From NCBI GenBank assembly GCA_031769625.1, contig JAUIMM010000126.1, positions 1,636,001 through 1,700,000 on the forward strand: a stretch of 64,000 nucleotides of DNA, given 5' to 3'. This DNA is from Taudactylus pleione. Taxonomy: Eukaryota > Chordata > Amphibia > Anura > Myobatrachidae. This document shows, piece after piece, positions 42,847 to 54,415 of the stretch. The translations under genes and the position numbers were made by a program. Under the pieces are notes generated by a model, which was not told the origin of the DNA, made no database searches, and saw nothing but the letters and a program-made list of their open reading frames with translations. Position 1 is the first letter of the stretch; each line of letters starts with the position of its first letter.

Positions 42847-43129
42847 AAATACAAATAAGCACTTCTTGTCTTATGGTGAGTATGTACATACTAGAACTTG
42901 TAATGTGGATTTACAACAAAATAGATAGAATAAATAAAGGAGACTAGTAGACACACTGCGACAGGTTATCAAGATTAAAATGATGAAATACTAGCACAAA
43001 GAAAGAATAACAAGCTAACACAAACTGTGTAATAGAAAAATGATGTTACTTGAGGTGAACGTTGCGGTTACAATGTAGCGGTTCTCACCATAGGCTTAAA
43101 TGGAGATTTCACACCATTGAAATCTGTGG
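42847..43129. other. Spacer, nothing recognised
   Basis: No feature supported. Confidence 0.4.
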
Positions 43130-43435
43130 GGCATACTCAGTTAGAAGCGAGAAGTCTGTTGCCGGACTTTTTGCCATCATCGCTGGTTTTGAGTGTGAAA
43201 ATGTATCGCGCTCGTCCCCGCATATCCCCGTATTCAATTCCAAATCGGCGAAAACGGGACCCGGCAAAACTGAAATTGGCGAAAAGTTCTGTCGGTTTTG
43301 GGGAGACCCCCCCAAAAGATGCACTGACATGGGGGAATCACTATGGGTACCCCCGAATAGCCCTGCTAAAGGTATTTGGGGTTTTTAAATGGTCACAATA
43401 GGCGCTATTTAGCGTCTTTCAGCAAGTGGTGAAGA
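43130..43435. mobile_element. Fragment of the 12754-13615 MITE family
   Basis: Shares TCAGTTAGAAGCGAGAAG, CCCCGTATTCAATTCC, GGTATTTGGGGTTTTTA and AAGTGGTGAAGAATAGC with that element or its complement. Both ends are missing. Confidence 0.6.
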
Positions 43436-44738
43436 ATAGCATTTTGCTAATTTTTAGGGTTAGGTTTAGGGACTCCCGGGGGGACTTAGGGTTAGGCACC
43501 CCCACAGTGTTAGGATCTGGGTTTGTTGTGGACCCGGGGAGGTAATAGGAGCAGACACCTGAACAGACTTAAACTGAAAAGTGGGTTTGAACTTGCAGAC
43601 ATGTACACGGATAATATGAAGTCCAAAATATAGAGAGGGAAGTGATGACTAGAACTGTAGTGAAGTATGGATGGGTAATGTCCAGGTAGTGGCAGAACTA
43701 AAAAGTCTTTGTAATCCAAATGGTCTCTGCAAGGCTGCAGACAGGATGACAGTTTACTGATTGACACTGAGATGAAATCCAGAGAGGTTATGGAGTAATT
43801 TGATTAGTGGTAGCAGATCACTTAAGTGGAGAGTTGTACTGAGATGGCTCAGTGTAGAAACTGGATCAGCTATGATATGAGCCAACAGAGAGCCAGGTAA
43901 ATGGAGGCAGTGTATGTACATGGTTAACTGCACACTCAGGTCTTTTGGCAGGAAGAGAGTTAATAGAAGGTGCAGGGTGGTTCCAGCAGGAGGCTTGGAG
44001 CAGGCAGAGCGATGCAGGCTGCTTGGTAGCTGGGATCCAGCAAGAGCACAGGCGAGCACGGGAACAGACAGGTCTCAGAAGCACAGGAACTCTCTCACAG
44101 CATGCACTGTGAAACACGTTGCACTGCAACTATGGAGAGCTCTGAACTCCCTTAAGTACTCAGTGCAGGATCATGAATGGTTATAGAGAGCATGTGACAT
44201 GCCAGGATTGTAGCATCTAAGTCACATGACCAGAAGCAAGATGGTGGTGCCCATATCAGAACGGAATGGAAACACCACCAGGCTTACCCCAGCCTGAATG
44301 ACACAGTGCCTGCGGAACACCTCGCACAGCCAACGCCTGCTGCCAGACACCAGTCCCTCCGCTGGAAGGACCACGCCACAGCGCCCTCACAGGTAATACC
44401 CATCGTGCCCTATGCGGGAAACCCTGTTCGTGACACCTGGGAGGGTTAGGCTAGGGAAAGAGGGGGTTAGGGTCAGGTACCACCGGGAGGAGGTTAGGGT
44501 TAGTCACCCCCCTGGGAGGGTTAGGTTTAGGGTGTGCGGGAAGGGGGGATTAGGTTTAGGCACCCCTGGAGGGAGGTTAGGGTTAGCCACTAGGGGGGAG
44601 ATTAGGGTTAGGCATCCCTAAGGGAGTGTTAGGGAGGGTTAGGGTACTTACCTTAGTCGGGATCTTCATCTGTCGACCTTCCGGCATCAGGATTTCATCC
44701 GCCAGGCTTAGGTCCGGCGGTAAATCATATCGATTCAA
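43436..44738. mobile_element. Repeat with telomere-like core (family T), copy 2, split by a solo LTR
   Basis: In reverse orientation to copy 1. GGGTTAGG-type units run 43456-43507 and 44436-44650, for example GGGAGGTTAGGGTTAGCC. They are followed by AGGGTACTTACCTTAGTCGGGA and GC-rich sequence to about 44738. The LTR at 43508-44435 interrupts the array. Confidence 0.7.
43508..44435 (-). mobile_element. Solo LTR, about 928 bp, minus orientation
   Basis: On the minus strand it begins TGTCACGAACAGGGTTTCCC and ends CCCAGATCCTAACA, giving TG...CA ends. Its border lies within telomere-like units on both sides, which makes the insertion easy to see. The flanking bases (CACAG and CCTGG) do not form a clean duplication. 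No internal retroelement sequence adjoins. Confidence 0.65.
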
Positions 44739-44851
44739 TATTGCTTACATAAAAAATGAAAGAACGTTAGTCTATTTCTACATTTTTATTATCTTTTTTT
44801 ATAAACCTGGGTGCACATCTATGCAATCATCTCACAGATTATAAAATTCAC

Positions 44852-45028
44852 AGGGGTATATTTATAAGTGCAGGTTTTTAGAAGTGGAGATGTTGCCCAT
44901 AGCAACCAATCAGATTCTTGCTATTATCTTCTATAAGGTGTTAGATAAATGTTAAGCAGAATCTGATTGCTATAGGCAACATAATCACTTCTGAAAACCC
45001 GCACTTTAGTTAATAATATACCGCACAA
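44852..45028. mobile_element. MITE with GCCCATAGCAACCAATCAG motif, copy 2
   Basis: Ends GGGGTATATTTATAAGTGC and GTTAATAATATACC with arms GTTGCCCATAGCAACCAATC and GATTGCTATAGGCAAC. Same class as 27883-28048. Confidence 0.8.
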
Positions 45029-45295
45029 CCTCTTGGTTAGATATCGTAAGAGTAGACTACACTCCAAAATCATGTTTTATCTCAAGAAACCTGATCTCAC
45101 CTGTTTATATGGTTTTATGAAGTCCAAAAATTTCTGAGACAGGATGGTACGTACAACCATTCTGTCAAAAACTTATCCTGATGCTCCTCTAGTCACAATC
45201 TTTTCAGCAGATGTTTTTGAGAGATGATGATCACAGATTGGTGGATTGTAATTGTATGTACATATAAATCTGCATGTACAACTGGATTTTTAATC
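45029..45295. other. Spacer, nothing recognised
   Basis: No feature supported. Confidence 0.4.
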
Positions 45296-45665
45296 CTAAA
45301 GCTGCCCACACACATTTTACCCGATCTGGCCGATTCCGCCACATTGGAACGACAGCTCATGTAAAATATGGCCACATCGTGAGTAACTCGTGAGTCCCCA
45401 CTCACGATCACGATATGATGCGCATCCCCGCTGGTCGCACATCGCATCGTCATATCTGCCGTGCAGTAGCGCAGATCTGACAATCTAGGACGCGATGCAC
45501 TGTAAAAAGTATGGATGCAGGAGACATCATATGAAGATTGGACACCGAATCGTGAGCAGATCATGTGCAGAGCTGCCGAGGAGAGTTTAAAGGGAAACTG
45601 TTCACATCGTCTGATCATATGCACATCGCTATGTTTATGGGCATGGCACCTTAAGGCAGCACAAG
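45296..45665. mobile_element. MITE related to 12030-12396
   Basis: Starts TAAAGCTGCCCACACACATT and carries ACCCGATCTGGCCGATTCCG and GTGAGTCCCCACTCACGATC, matching the other copy in reverse complement. A minus-strand frame of 187 codons crosses it and is not protein-like. Confidence 0.65.
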
Positions 45666-46410
45666 GGTTCCGTAGTGCCATACAAGTGGATAAAATTGAC
45701 CATAGTATACATATAGAGTACAGACTAATACAGACAGTATACACATTTACATACATAATTACAGTGTGCAGTTAGTATAATTATGTAGAGAAGACCAAGG
45801 GGAGAAAGCCCTATCTATAGGCGATATGGGTGGACAGAATGGGAGAAGCGCATAGAGACTGCAGAGTTAGGTGAAGTTAGAATGAAAAAAATAGTTTTAA
45901 GAGCATGCTTGAAGGCAGAATTATGGATAATGGAATGAACTAAAGTATTCCATAGGTTAGGCGTGGCCCGGGAAAACTAGAATGAGAAGTGGTGATCAGG
46001 TAGGAGGCGAGGCAGCAATCATAAGCAAAGCAGGACAGGAGGGGAGTGTGTGAGAAAAAGAAGCTGGAGATGAAGGGTGTGAGTGGTAGAGAAAGGCAGC
46101 AGAGGAAGAGTAATGAGAGGAAAGTGAGGTGTGTAGCAGAGTAGAGGACATACTGGAGAGGGGTGAGTTGGGAGTTGGAGAGACCAGAACGGAGCAGATT
46201 ACAGTGATCAAGGTGTGTAATAATGAGGACAACAGTGGCAAACACAAGATTTCTAGAGAGGGATTTCCAAATGCTTGATTTTAAAGCATTGAAGAGTCCA
46301 CGAAGAGCTATAATACATGTAAGATGAAGTACAGAATACAGTAGTATAATTCTGACATATACAGGACCAGCAATCACATGCCATTATATACAGAAGTAGG
46401 GCCATCTTGT

Positions 46411-46776
46411 CAGTGGCGTCCTTACCTGACATTGCACCTGGTGTGGGCCGGAACAGGCATCCTTCACTGCGCGCGGCTGGGTTGCGCACCGAATAATTAG
46501 GTGGAATGGCCTTGCGGGTGGGGGCATGGCCTCATGGGCTGAACCCCCATTTTTTGTTAAACCGGGGTGCTGGAGCCTGGGAGTGCTGGTGAAGGATGCC
46601 CCCAAGGATCAGCTTGTTTGAGTGCCGGCTCTCTCACTGTGCTAGGAGCCGAGTGCTGTATGTAATGCAGCACCCGGCTCCTGTCACTGAGGGGGAGCTA
46701 GCACTTTGGTGTCACCCCTCAGCTGGTGACACCCGGTACAGCCCGCACCCCCCGCACCTCCCTTGTGACGCCAGTG
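46411..46776. mobile_element. hAT-type MITE, 366 bp, 8-bp target duplication CATYTTGT
   Basis: Termini CAGTGGCGTCC and TGACGCCAGTG. Flanks CATCTTGT (46403-46410) and CATTTTGT (46777-46784) match at 7 of 8. An incomplete relative is at 8630-8950. It is non-coding and lies inside the L2 pseudogene. Confidence 0.85.
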
Positions 46777-47682
46777 CATTTTGTCTGAGCTGAATGTTTT
46801 TATTTCAGATGCCAGCTCCATTCCAGATCATTTGAGCAAGTTTGGGAATCTGGGGAACAGATAAAGAACCTTGCACTGCCCTGAACATGTATGTACATAT
46901 TGGTTTCCTTGTACACTGGATTGTGTATTATTATACAGTATTAATAAATGACCCTATGGATTATCTATATCAGTGCACCCCTAACCATACATGTTTTCCA
47001 GTTCTCCTAGTTGGTGCACAAATTAATTATTGGCAGACACATTTTAAAAGATCAACAGTGGTGCTAATTATTTCATTTGTGACACTGAGGGTATTTAAAA
47101 AAAAAAAAAAGTTTAGCATTATATGACATTTCTATTGTGGTCATCATGGTGTGGGCTAGGGAGGGGGGTTTCCAGGCAACCAGAAACCCCCCTGCGTTTT
47201 CCCTATGGACAAGAATTAGCTTTTAAATAGCTTTCAGGATGAGGAAGGGCAGAGTCAAGATTGACATCTAGACATAGGACGGGCATTGGAGGGAAGTGAG
47301 AAATTGAGACAGAAGTGGAGAGGGTGGGGATGGAGGGGGCCTTGACTGTAGGAAAGATGATGAGTTTTAGAAATAAAGCATTTCTGGTAGTGTTGTGCAA
47401 CCCAGGATGAGATTGCTGACAGACAGGAGGTGACAAAAGAGAGGTTAATTTGAGTATCGTCAGCATAGAGATGCTAGTAAAGTCCAAAGGACCTGAAAAG
47501 CTCACAGAGGAAAAATGTGTACAGATAGGGCCAAGAACAAAACCTTGGGGGACCCCAATGGGAAGGAAGGATAGGTGGTGGTACATGTAGATACAAAGAA
47601 AAACTGGTTGGACAAGAAGGAGGCAAACCAGAAGAGAAATGAATTGTGAAGCATAAATTTAGTGGATGGTTTGGAGGGGTTG

Positions 47683-48047
47683 GGTACAGGATGCCAGTGC
47701 TCGGGATCCCGGAGGTCAGAATCCTGACGCCAGCATCCAGACAGAGTTAGGATACCGACACTTGTCGATCAGTATCTTAACCCTCCTCCTCCTCTCCCTA
47801 CCCCTCCCTCCCTGGTGCCTAAACCTAAACTCCCCCCTAGTGCCTAACCCTAACCTCCCCCCGCACCCTAAACCTAACCCTCTCCGCCTAGTGCCTATCC
47901 CTAACCCTCCCACTAGTGCCTAACTCTAACTCCTAACCCTCCCCCTAACCCCAGTAGTCAGGCTGCAGATAGGATTCTGACAGGTGTCTGGATTCCGGCG
48001 CTGGCATTCTAAGCACTAGCATCCCGACTGTCGAGATTTTGACTGGA
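47683..48047. mobile_element. Repeat with telomere-like core (family T), copy 3, inside L2
   Basis: CTAGTGCCTAACCCTAACCT and similar units fill 47815-47955. The flanks carry GGGATCCCGGAGGTCAGAAT on the left and GCATCCCGACTGTCGAGATT on the right. L2 reverse transcriptase sequence lies on both sides. Confidence 0.75.
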
Positions 48048-48389
48048 TCTAATTTAGAGGACAAGGGGGTGGTTAATGGTATCAAATTCCATTGTGAGGT
48101 CAAGGAGCATAAGAATAGAGAAACGGTTATTGAATTTGGCAATGGGTAGGTAATTGGTGACCTTGGTGAGGGCAGTTTTGGTGGACTGAGGAGACCAAAA
48201 TCCAGATTGAAGAAGGATGGAGGGTCTACTGTATTACTAAGTATGCAAAACATATAAATATCTGTGGTGCAAAGACGGAATACTCTCTCTGCAGCCTAAG
48301 GAGAGGTAGGGCTTTCCCAACTGAACCCCAGGATATGGAGCTAAGAAAATAGATAATATCTCCGGTGCAGAGAAAGGAATGGTAAGAAA

Positions 48390-48826
48390 CTATTGGCCCC
48401 ATTTGCTGTATTTAGTAAACAGCGGTAATCTTAGATTACCGCTGTTTGTACAGCATCGCTCTCGCCATCTAAAAGATGGCGAGAGCGATGCGGGCCCCAT
48501 TGCCGGCAATGGAGACCCTGCGGTGCCTTTCCGGCTTCAACGAAGCCTTCCAGGCACTGCCGGGTCTCCCTGTCATGCACATGCGCAGACGGACCATCGC
48601 GCATGCACATGACCCTGGAGCCCCGTCGCTGGCAGAGTTAGGCTGCCAGCAGCCCAGCTGAGGACCTCGCCGAGGACGAGGATTCTGCTGGACTTCGCGG
48701 GACCTCGCGGGAGGGGTAAGTATTACTAAATACCAGTGGAATTTTCGTTTGTATCACAGTGATACTAAACGAATATTCCCACTGGTATTTCCCTTCGTTT
48801 GTAAATGGGGAATGGGGCCCTATATG
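48390..48826. mobile_element. Hairpin-rich MITE, GGCCCCATT/AATGGGGCC ends
   Basis: A second design of chained stems: AAACAGCGGTAATC/GATTACCGCTGTTT (48418-48448), GCATCGCTCTCGCCATCT/AGATGGCGAGAGCGATGC (48453-48491), CCATTGCCGGCAATGG (48497-48512), AGACCCTGCGG with its partner near 48555, CATGCACATGCGC/GCGCATGCACATG (48573-48610), CTGGCAG/CTGCCAG, and AATACCAGTGG/CCACTGGTATT (48730-48790). It has no coding capacity and no sequence similarity to family B that I can see. Confidence 0.75.
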
Positions 48827-49543
48827 AGTGTCAATGACACTATAGGATGTGAAAAAACAATCCATTACTCCTTATGTAAAAGACCTTAGTAGTAATATTG
48901 GGAAATTGTTTAGAAAACCATCACAACCTCATATATATTTATTTACTACTGGAGCAAAGTTAGCTTTAAAAAATACAGGAAAGACCTTGATACATCTATA
49001 ATTTAAAATATTTTGTTTAAATTAAATGGCATATTACACATCAAAATTATTGTTAAGTCACATCCTTGACACTCTAATGTTACTTATCATTCCCCTCTCA
49101 GCACCGGAGATACCTTCTATTAACTTGTATATAGTACTGCAATCTATATATTTAGGAATGTGCAAACATTCACTTATCTTACCTCTTTATGCCGGAGTCA
49201 AAGTATCTTCATGAATTCATATAGTTAGAATAAATAAATTGATTAACAAGTGAATATATTTGAATAGATATGTGTGCTTCAAAGCTTTCATCATAATTAT
49301 AACTGCACTTATTAAGGAAATCATTAATAATTTATTAAGGTTTTGGTTACATATGTGATCTTAATATCACTTTCACCACATTACATAGTGTATATGTTTA
49401 GTCTTGTCCTAATCAGAAATTACTTTACTAATTAACTTTCTCTTCTCACATACACACTGCATGTTCAGAGTAAGTTGCTAGTGGCACATAGCTGCCAACA
49501 TGTTGTTAGTCTAGAGATACACTATATTATAAGGCTAAAGCAT
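48827..49543. other. AT-rich sequence, nothing recognised
   Basis: No repeat end or coding signal supported. Confidence 0.4.
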
Positions 49544-49551
49544 AATATACT

Positions 49552-49904
49552 CATACTTGCCTACTGTCTGACTGCCCCCTCTAAGTCGGCAAAGCAGGGG
49601 GTGTGGCGTGGCATTGGTAGGTGGTGCCGGGGCATGGCAGCACAATCTCATCATCCTGCTATACAATGCCAACATTACTGCCATTAAAAAGTGGGGGGCA
49701 GGGCTACGATGATGCAAATCAATGCGAATCGCGTCATTGGCCACCTGGACCACTCACTCACTTCACTCAGGAAGTGGGCGGCACTGGGCGGACGTAGCCA
49801 GCAGCAGCTATGGCCCGGGAGACTTGAATACTCCTCCATGCTGCCAGGAGCACCACTCGAGATTCAGGAGTCTCCTGCCTGTGCTGGGAGAGTAGGCAAA
49901 TATG
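49552..49904. mobile_element. hAT-type MITE, CATACTTGCC family, copy 2
   Basis: Termini CATACTTGCCTAC and GTAGGCAAATATG. Flanks AATATACT (49544-49551) and CATATACT (49905-49912) match at 7 of 8. First copy at 9148-9492. Confidence 0.85.
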
Positions 49905-49912
49905 CATATACT

Positions 49913-50578
49913 TTGAAGGGAAAATATTGTAAACCATTTAAGGATAATGCCAGAATAGATACAATTACTCTATGTGACATTCCAATTTATCCTTTACTCA
50001 CCTTTTGAAAATGTTACTGGGGAAGTAGCTATATCTAAGTCCATGAGCACATACTTTTACTCCTGTAACCGCCCAGGTTATTATAATATGTAGCTTGCCT
50101 GCCAAGAATTGGGTTTCAGCTATTGATATAAACTGGTTTACTGTATGTGTTAAATATACATCTGTGTGTTTCATTTTATTTGTGTTTGGCCCTAAACAGA
50201 TCAGTCAGTCAGTCAGTCAGTCAGTCAGAAAGAGAAGCTTTAAAACAAACATTGAGTTGCAGGGAGAACAGACTGCTAATCTTTTCACTTATTTTAGAGT
50301 CATTCTTAATGACACTATCCCAGCTGTGCTTGCTATTTTTTGTGTTGCTAAGGAAAAACTATTGACACGTGTGATTGTTTTCCTTGGGTTTATTTTAAGT
50401 ATGTTTACTTTACAGCATTGATGCTTTTCAAAGGAAACATATTGGTGAGCTGTACCTGTATGGAGAATTTGGGACTGGAAACTTCACGTTCATATGACCA
50501 TTGCAAGCAAAGGCTGTGGTATGAAAAGTCAATATGGTAGTTAAGGTGAAAGGAAAAATGTTGACATATATATAATGG
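49913..50578. other. Unique-looking sequence with a CAGT microsatellite
   Basis: (TCAG)7 lies at 50201-50228. The 108-codon frame over it (VSQSVRKR, from the repeat) has no family signature. Confidence 0.5.
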
Positions 50579-51472
50579 AGAGGTTAAAATAAGTGTTATT
50601 AATATGTGTGGTGATAGGTAGTAGAAATAAAATAAAAATAATAATAATAATAATAATAAAAAGAAGGGTGATTTAAAAGAAAATTAAATAAAAGGAGGGT
50701 GGTTTTAAAATATGAATTAAATGGGGAAGATGAAAGATACACAATAAAAAAAACAATAGAAACTCAATTCTGATGGTACCTGGGGAAAAAAATGGAGTTA
50801 GAAAGCATTATGTTTATAGCTCTTCTGAGTGAAAAAGAAGGTGTCCCGGGGTGCCGATAGGTGTCTAGATTAACTGTCCCTACCTTACCGCTGTATGGTC
50901 TTTCGAGTGGCAGGCTGGGGAGTAACTTGCAAGATTCCTCCGTAGGTGCCTCTCGGTGTGCTGCATCACCGGCATGTCTGGCCGGGCGGCCGATGATGAC
51001 GTCACCGGAATGGGCTAGTAGTCAGCGGGGGTAAGTGGTCTTTAGCGGCTGCAAAGTGGGTTGAACCTCCGGGTTCTCTTCTATGCCTCCAACGCTTTTC
51101 GTGCTGTTACAGCACTTTTTCAAGGATGGCCTTTGTGCTGGTGATTAAGCCTTTAAATAGGTTGTAAACTTTATTGTCCTTTAGAAAAAAAAATGGAATT
51201 GGGGACCGGAAGTGAATAATATAGCGGGATCCACATGTCTACTGGATTTCCCTTTATTGAAAAATTTTAAATTGACAAAAATAATAAAATATATTTTAAA
51301 AATGTCCCATCAGAATAAAAATTAAAAATAAGATTAAAAAGGTTATAAATGAAGGATAAAAATAGTAAAATATATAAAAATATAAAAATAAAAATAATAA
51401 TAAACAAAAAATTATAGAGTTAAAAAGTGGAAAAATAACCACACATATTAATAGCACTTATTTTAACCCCTC
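50579..51472. mobile_element. MITE with 34-bp inverted termini
   Basis: GAGAGGTTAAAATAAGTGTT at 50579 and ATTAATATGTGTGGT after it face ACCACACATATTAATAG and CACTTATTTTAACCCCTC at 51438-51472. The 894-bp interior holds an (AAT)n run at 50638-50659 and a GC-richer block near 50850-51050. No transposase was found. Confidence 0.8.
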
Positions 51473-52237
51473 TAATATCTTAATTTTCTATAATAAGCTG
51501 CTTTTCAAGCCAAGCACGGATATATCATTCAATATGACATATACATAATGCCGAGATTTAACATGTCAACACCAGAATATCAACATTTGTTTCATATCTT
51601 AGCCTAACCTTAAATCTAAGACTGTCGACATTTTGGTGTCAACATATAAAATAGCGACAATAGTGGATGTCGATATTCTACAATTCGACATAACATCAAT
51701 GTCAACATTCTGAATATCAACATGCAGAACATGTCGGCATTCTGACTGGGTATCACAAGGAAAGTTAGGGTATGTATTCAGTTATGCTTGGGCAACAGTG
51801 AAATGAACACTTCCAGAGCACACATGTAGACATATACATGAGTAGAAGTGTTGCCAACCAGTCTGGTTGCATTCCATTCATATTTATTTATTTTTGAAAC
51901 ACAGATCCACAGTTTGTGACACCCCAAGGAATGCTATACAAAGCAATGCATTCATGCAAGAATGCCGCAATGATGGTGAAAAGGACTTTGGAATGTGTTT
52001 TTTTTTAGATGGTTTGTTTCTTCATGCATGGTTAAAAGCCATTAAAAGTGTTTGAAATTGTAAGTTAAACAATAGTTATTTATTAGCAGCTTTCAATTAG
52101 TGCAATATAATCTAATATATATAACTCGTATAGCTAAGTCAACTACAAAACCTTTAAGTTCATTTGATTTTTTACACCAAGTAAGACCTGAAAATATAAA
52201 GAAAAATCTGTTTCAGTGTTTTTGTAAAGCAGGGCAT
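51473..52237. other. Spacer with diffuse repeats of the ATGTCGACATT type
   Basis: Between 51540 and 51760, CGACAT, TGTCAACA and TGTCGGCATTC motifs recur in both orientations, probably an eroded MITE. Nothing coding. Confidence 0.35.
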
Positions 52238-52588
52238 TCACGCTACAATCATTGGGGCGATACGCCCGATATCCGTGGATCGCCCCGATAATTCTAGCAT
52301 GTGTGCGGGTGACCGAGGGTCAAATATCGCTCGGTTGGGCATGCCGGATCGACCAGCATGCCCGTCCGATGCGATATATCGGCCGTATCGGGCAGTGTAT
52401 GCCCAGCCTCGGCCGACATGCAGACATTTCCTGTGTTCCTTCCCATGGAAGAAACAAGGAAATGTCTCCTCCCCCTGTGGGCGGAGCGCAGATGTCTGGG
52501 CTAATACACTGTGAGATATCTCACATTGTATGCTGCCGACATCTGCGGGCTGACATGCATTTTATATGGCCGTGTATGCCCAACATTA
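52238..52588. mobile_element. MITE rich in CGATATCGGCC-type palindromes
   Basis: The ends GGGCATTCACGCTACAATC and GTATGCCCAACATTAG are imperfectly inverted. Inside, GGGGCGATACGCCCGATATC and ATATCGGCCGTATCGGGC recur. TCGATATC-type frames of 79-114 codons cross it and are not proteins. Confidence 0.55.
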
Positions 52589-52930
52589 GAAGGTGATCTC
52601 CACCCTTTAACAAACTTGTTCCTGCATATCAGCCAAAAATAAATCCCAGTGGATCACAATGGATAATTACATTTATATAAATTTGGGACATTTGTCTGTT
52701 AAAATTGAAAATAAAACCTTACCCATTGTCCTCACTCTAAAGCATGTTCTCTCAGCCTCAATGCTGTATATTGTACCAGTGCATGATGTATTTAACAAGT
52801 GCTCCATGGAACTCACTTATTATATTTTTGAGTGGTACCAACTGTGAATACTACAGAAAATTTTCGAATTGTTAACAAGTAAAGCAAAGAAAATACTTGT
52901 CACAAAGTATACATTACATGTTTTGAGTAG
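52589..52930. other. Spacer, nothing recognised
   Basis: No feature supported. Confidence 0.4.
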
Positions 52931-52935
52931 CAGCC

Positions 52936-54190
52936 CAGGAGTGGCGTAACTAGGGTATTTGGAGCCCAGGGCAGGTTAAAAAATGGAGCCCCCCGCCCAA
53001 GTATGTGCTTTTGCCAAAAAGGTGGGCATGGCCACTTAAAAATGGAGGTGTGCCCCCAGCTGTAGTGCCCCTCTTGCAATGTCAACTGTAGTAGTGCCCC
53101 TTATGCAGTCCCCCTTGTAGTAGTGCCCCAGTAGTGCCCCTTATACAGTGCTCCCATTAGTCCCCCTTATTCAGTGCCCCCAGTAGTGTCCCTTATACAG
53201 TGCCCACAGTAGTGCCCCTTATACAGTGCCCCCAGTAGTGGTCCCCCCTATGCAATGCCCCTTATACAGAGCCCCCAGTAGTGCCCCTTATACAGGGCCC
53301 CCAGTTGTGGTCCCCCCTATGCAGTGCCCCTTATACAGGGCCCAAGTAGTGGTCCCCCCTATGCAGTGCCCCTTATACAGTGCCCCCAGTAATGGTCCCC
53401 CCTATGCAGTGACCCCAGTAGTGCCCTTTATACAGTGCCCCCAGTAGTGGTCCCCCCTATGCAGTGCCCCTTATGCAGTGCCCCCAGTAGTGCCCCTTAT
53501 ACAGTGCTCCCAGTAGTGCCTTTTATTCAGTGCCACAGTAGTGCCCTTTATGCAGTGCCCCAGTAGTGTCCCTTATGCAGAGGAGTCCCCAGTAGTGCCC
53601 CTTATGCAGTCCCCCTATGCAGTGCCCCCAATAAAGCCAGTTATACAGTGCCCCTAGTAGTGCCCCTTATACAGTGCCCTAGTAGTGGTCCCCCTATGCA
53701 GTGCCCCCAGTAGTGCCTCTTATACAGTGCCCCCAGTAGTGCCCCCCCATATGCAGTGACCCCAGTAGTGCCCCTTATACTGTGCCCCCAGTAGTGGTCA
53801 CCCCTGTGCAGTGCCCCTTATACAGTGCCCCCAGTAGTGGTCTCCCCTATGCAGTGCCCCTTACACAGTGCCCCCAGTAGTGGTCCCCCCTATGCAGTGC
53901 CCCTTATACAGTGCAACCAGTAGTAGCCTCCCATATGCAGTGCCCCTTATACAGTGTCCCCAGTAGTGGTCCCCTATGCAATGCCCCTTACATATATAGA
54001 ACAGACACAGAAAAAAATCCCAACACTTACCTCAATCCCCGCTCCTGCGTCCGCCGCCGCCCACTCCTCCGTCCTCCCGTTTGGCACTATGGAAGAGACG
54101 TCTCTCCCATCACACACTGCGGGAGCCGGAAGGAGGAGCTCATGAGTGACCTCGAGCCCAGCTTCGCCCGTGGGTGCAGCAGAATGTGTG
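52936..54190. mobile_element. Minisatellite-bearing hAT-type element, inverted relative of 21758-22837
   Basis: Starts CAGGAGTGGCGTAACTAGGG. About 53090-53990 is an array of CAGTAGTGCCCCTTATACAG and CAGTAGTGGTCCCCCCTATG units, the reverse complement of the 22125-22730 array. After it, GAGACGTCTCTCCCATCACA and GGGAGCCGGAAGGAGGAGCT correspond in reverse to 22020-22110. Frames through the array are translated units. Confidence 0.75.
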
Positions 54191-54236
54191 TTGAATGTGT
54201 AATATTATTAAAGTGTATACGAGCCCCAAGAGACCA

Positions 54237-54415
54237 AGGGGGGGCTGTATCAAACCTTGGAGATAGATAGAGTGGAGAAGTTGCCCATAGCAACCGATCA
54301 GCTTCTAACTGTCATTTATCTAGCACAGTTTGTAAAATAACAGCAAAAAAAAGGAGTAGTTGCTATGGGCAACTTCACCACTTTATCTCTCTCAAAGGTT
54401 TGATAAATCTACCCC
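54237..54415. mobile_element. MITE with GCCCATAGCAACC motif, copy 3
   Basis: Ends near GGGGGGCTGTATCAAACCTT and AAGGTTTGATAAATCTACCCCC. The arms contain GAGAAGTTGCCCATAGCAAC facing GTTGCTATGGGCAACTTCAC. Confidence 0.85.

Larger units (their letters stand above)
45780..48250 (-). pseudogene. L2/CR1-clade non-LTR retrotransposon reverse transcriptase, broken and interrupted
   Basis: On the minus strand RT motifs appear in the right order. They are LLDLTMEFDTINHPLV (about 48115-48060), IGVPQGFVLGP (about 47570-47535), HLYADDTQI with the catalytic YADD box at 47467-47450, and the C-terminal block THLDHCNLLRSGLSNSQL then TPLQ (about 46215-46140). Frameshifts separate them. A telomere-like repeat is inserted at about 47683-48047 and a hAT MITE at 46411-46776, so the element predates both. 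It once reverse-transcribed its own RNA at a nicked target. No poly(A)-like tail was defined at the low-coordinate end. Confidence 0.8.

Noticed and set aside
45193..45756. 187-codon minus-strand frame
   Set aside because: It crosses a MITE with internal palindromes and shows no family signature.
50201..50421. Short protein gene over the CAGT run
   Set aside because: The VSQSVSQS stretch is a microsatellite translation and no domain is recognisable.
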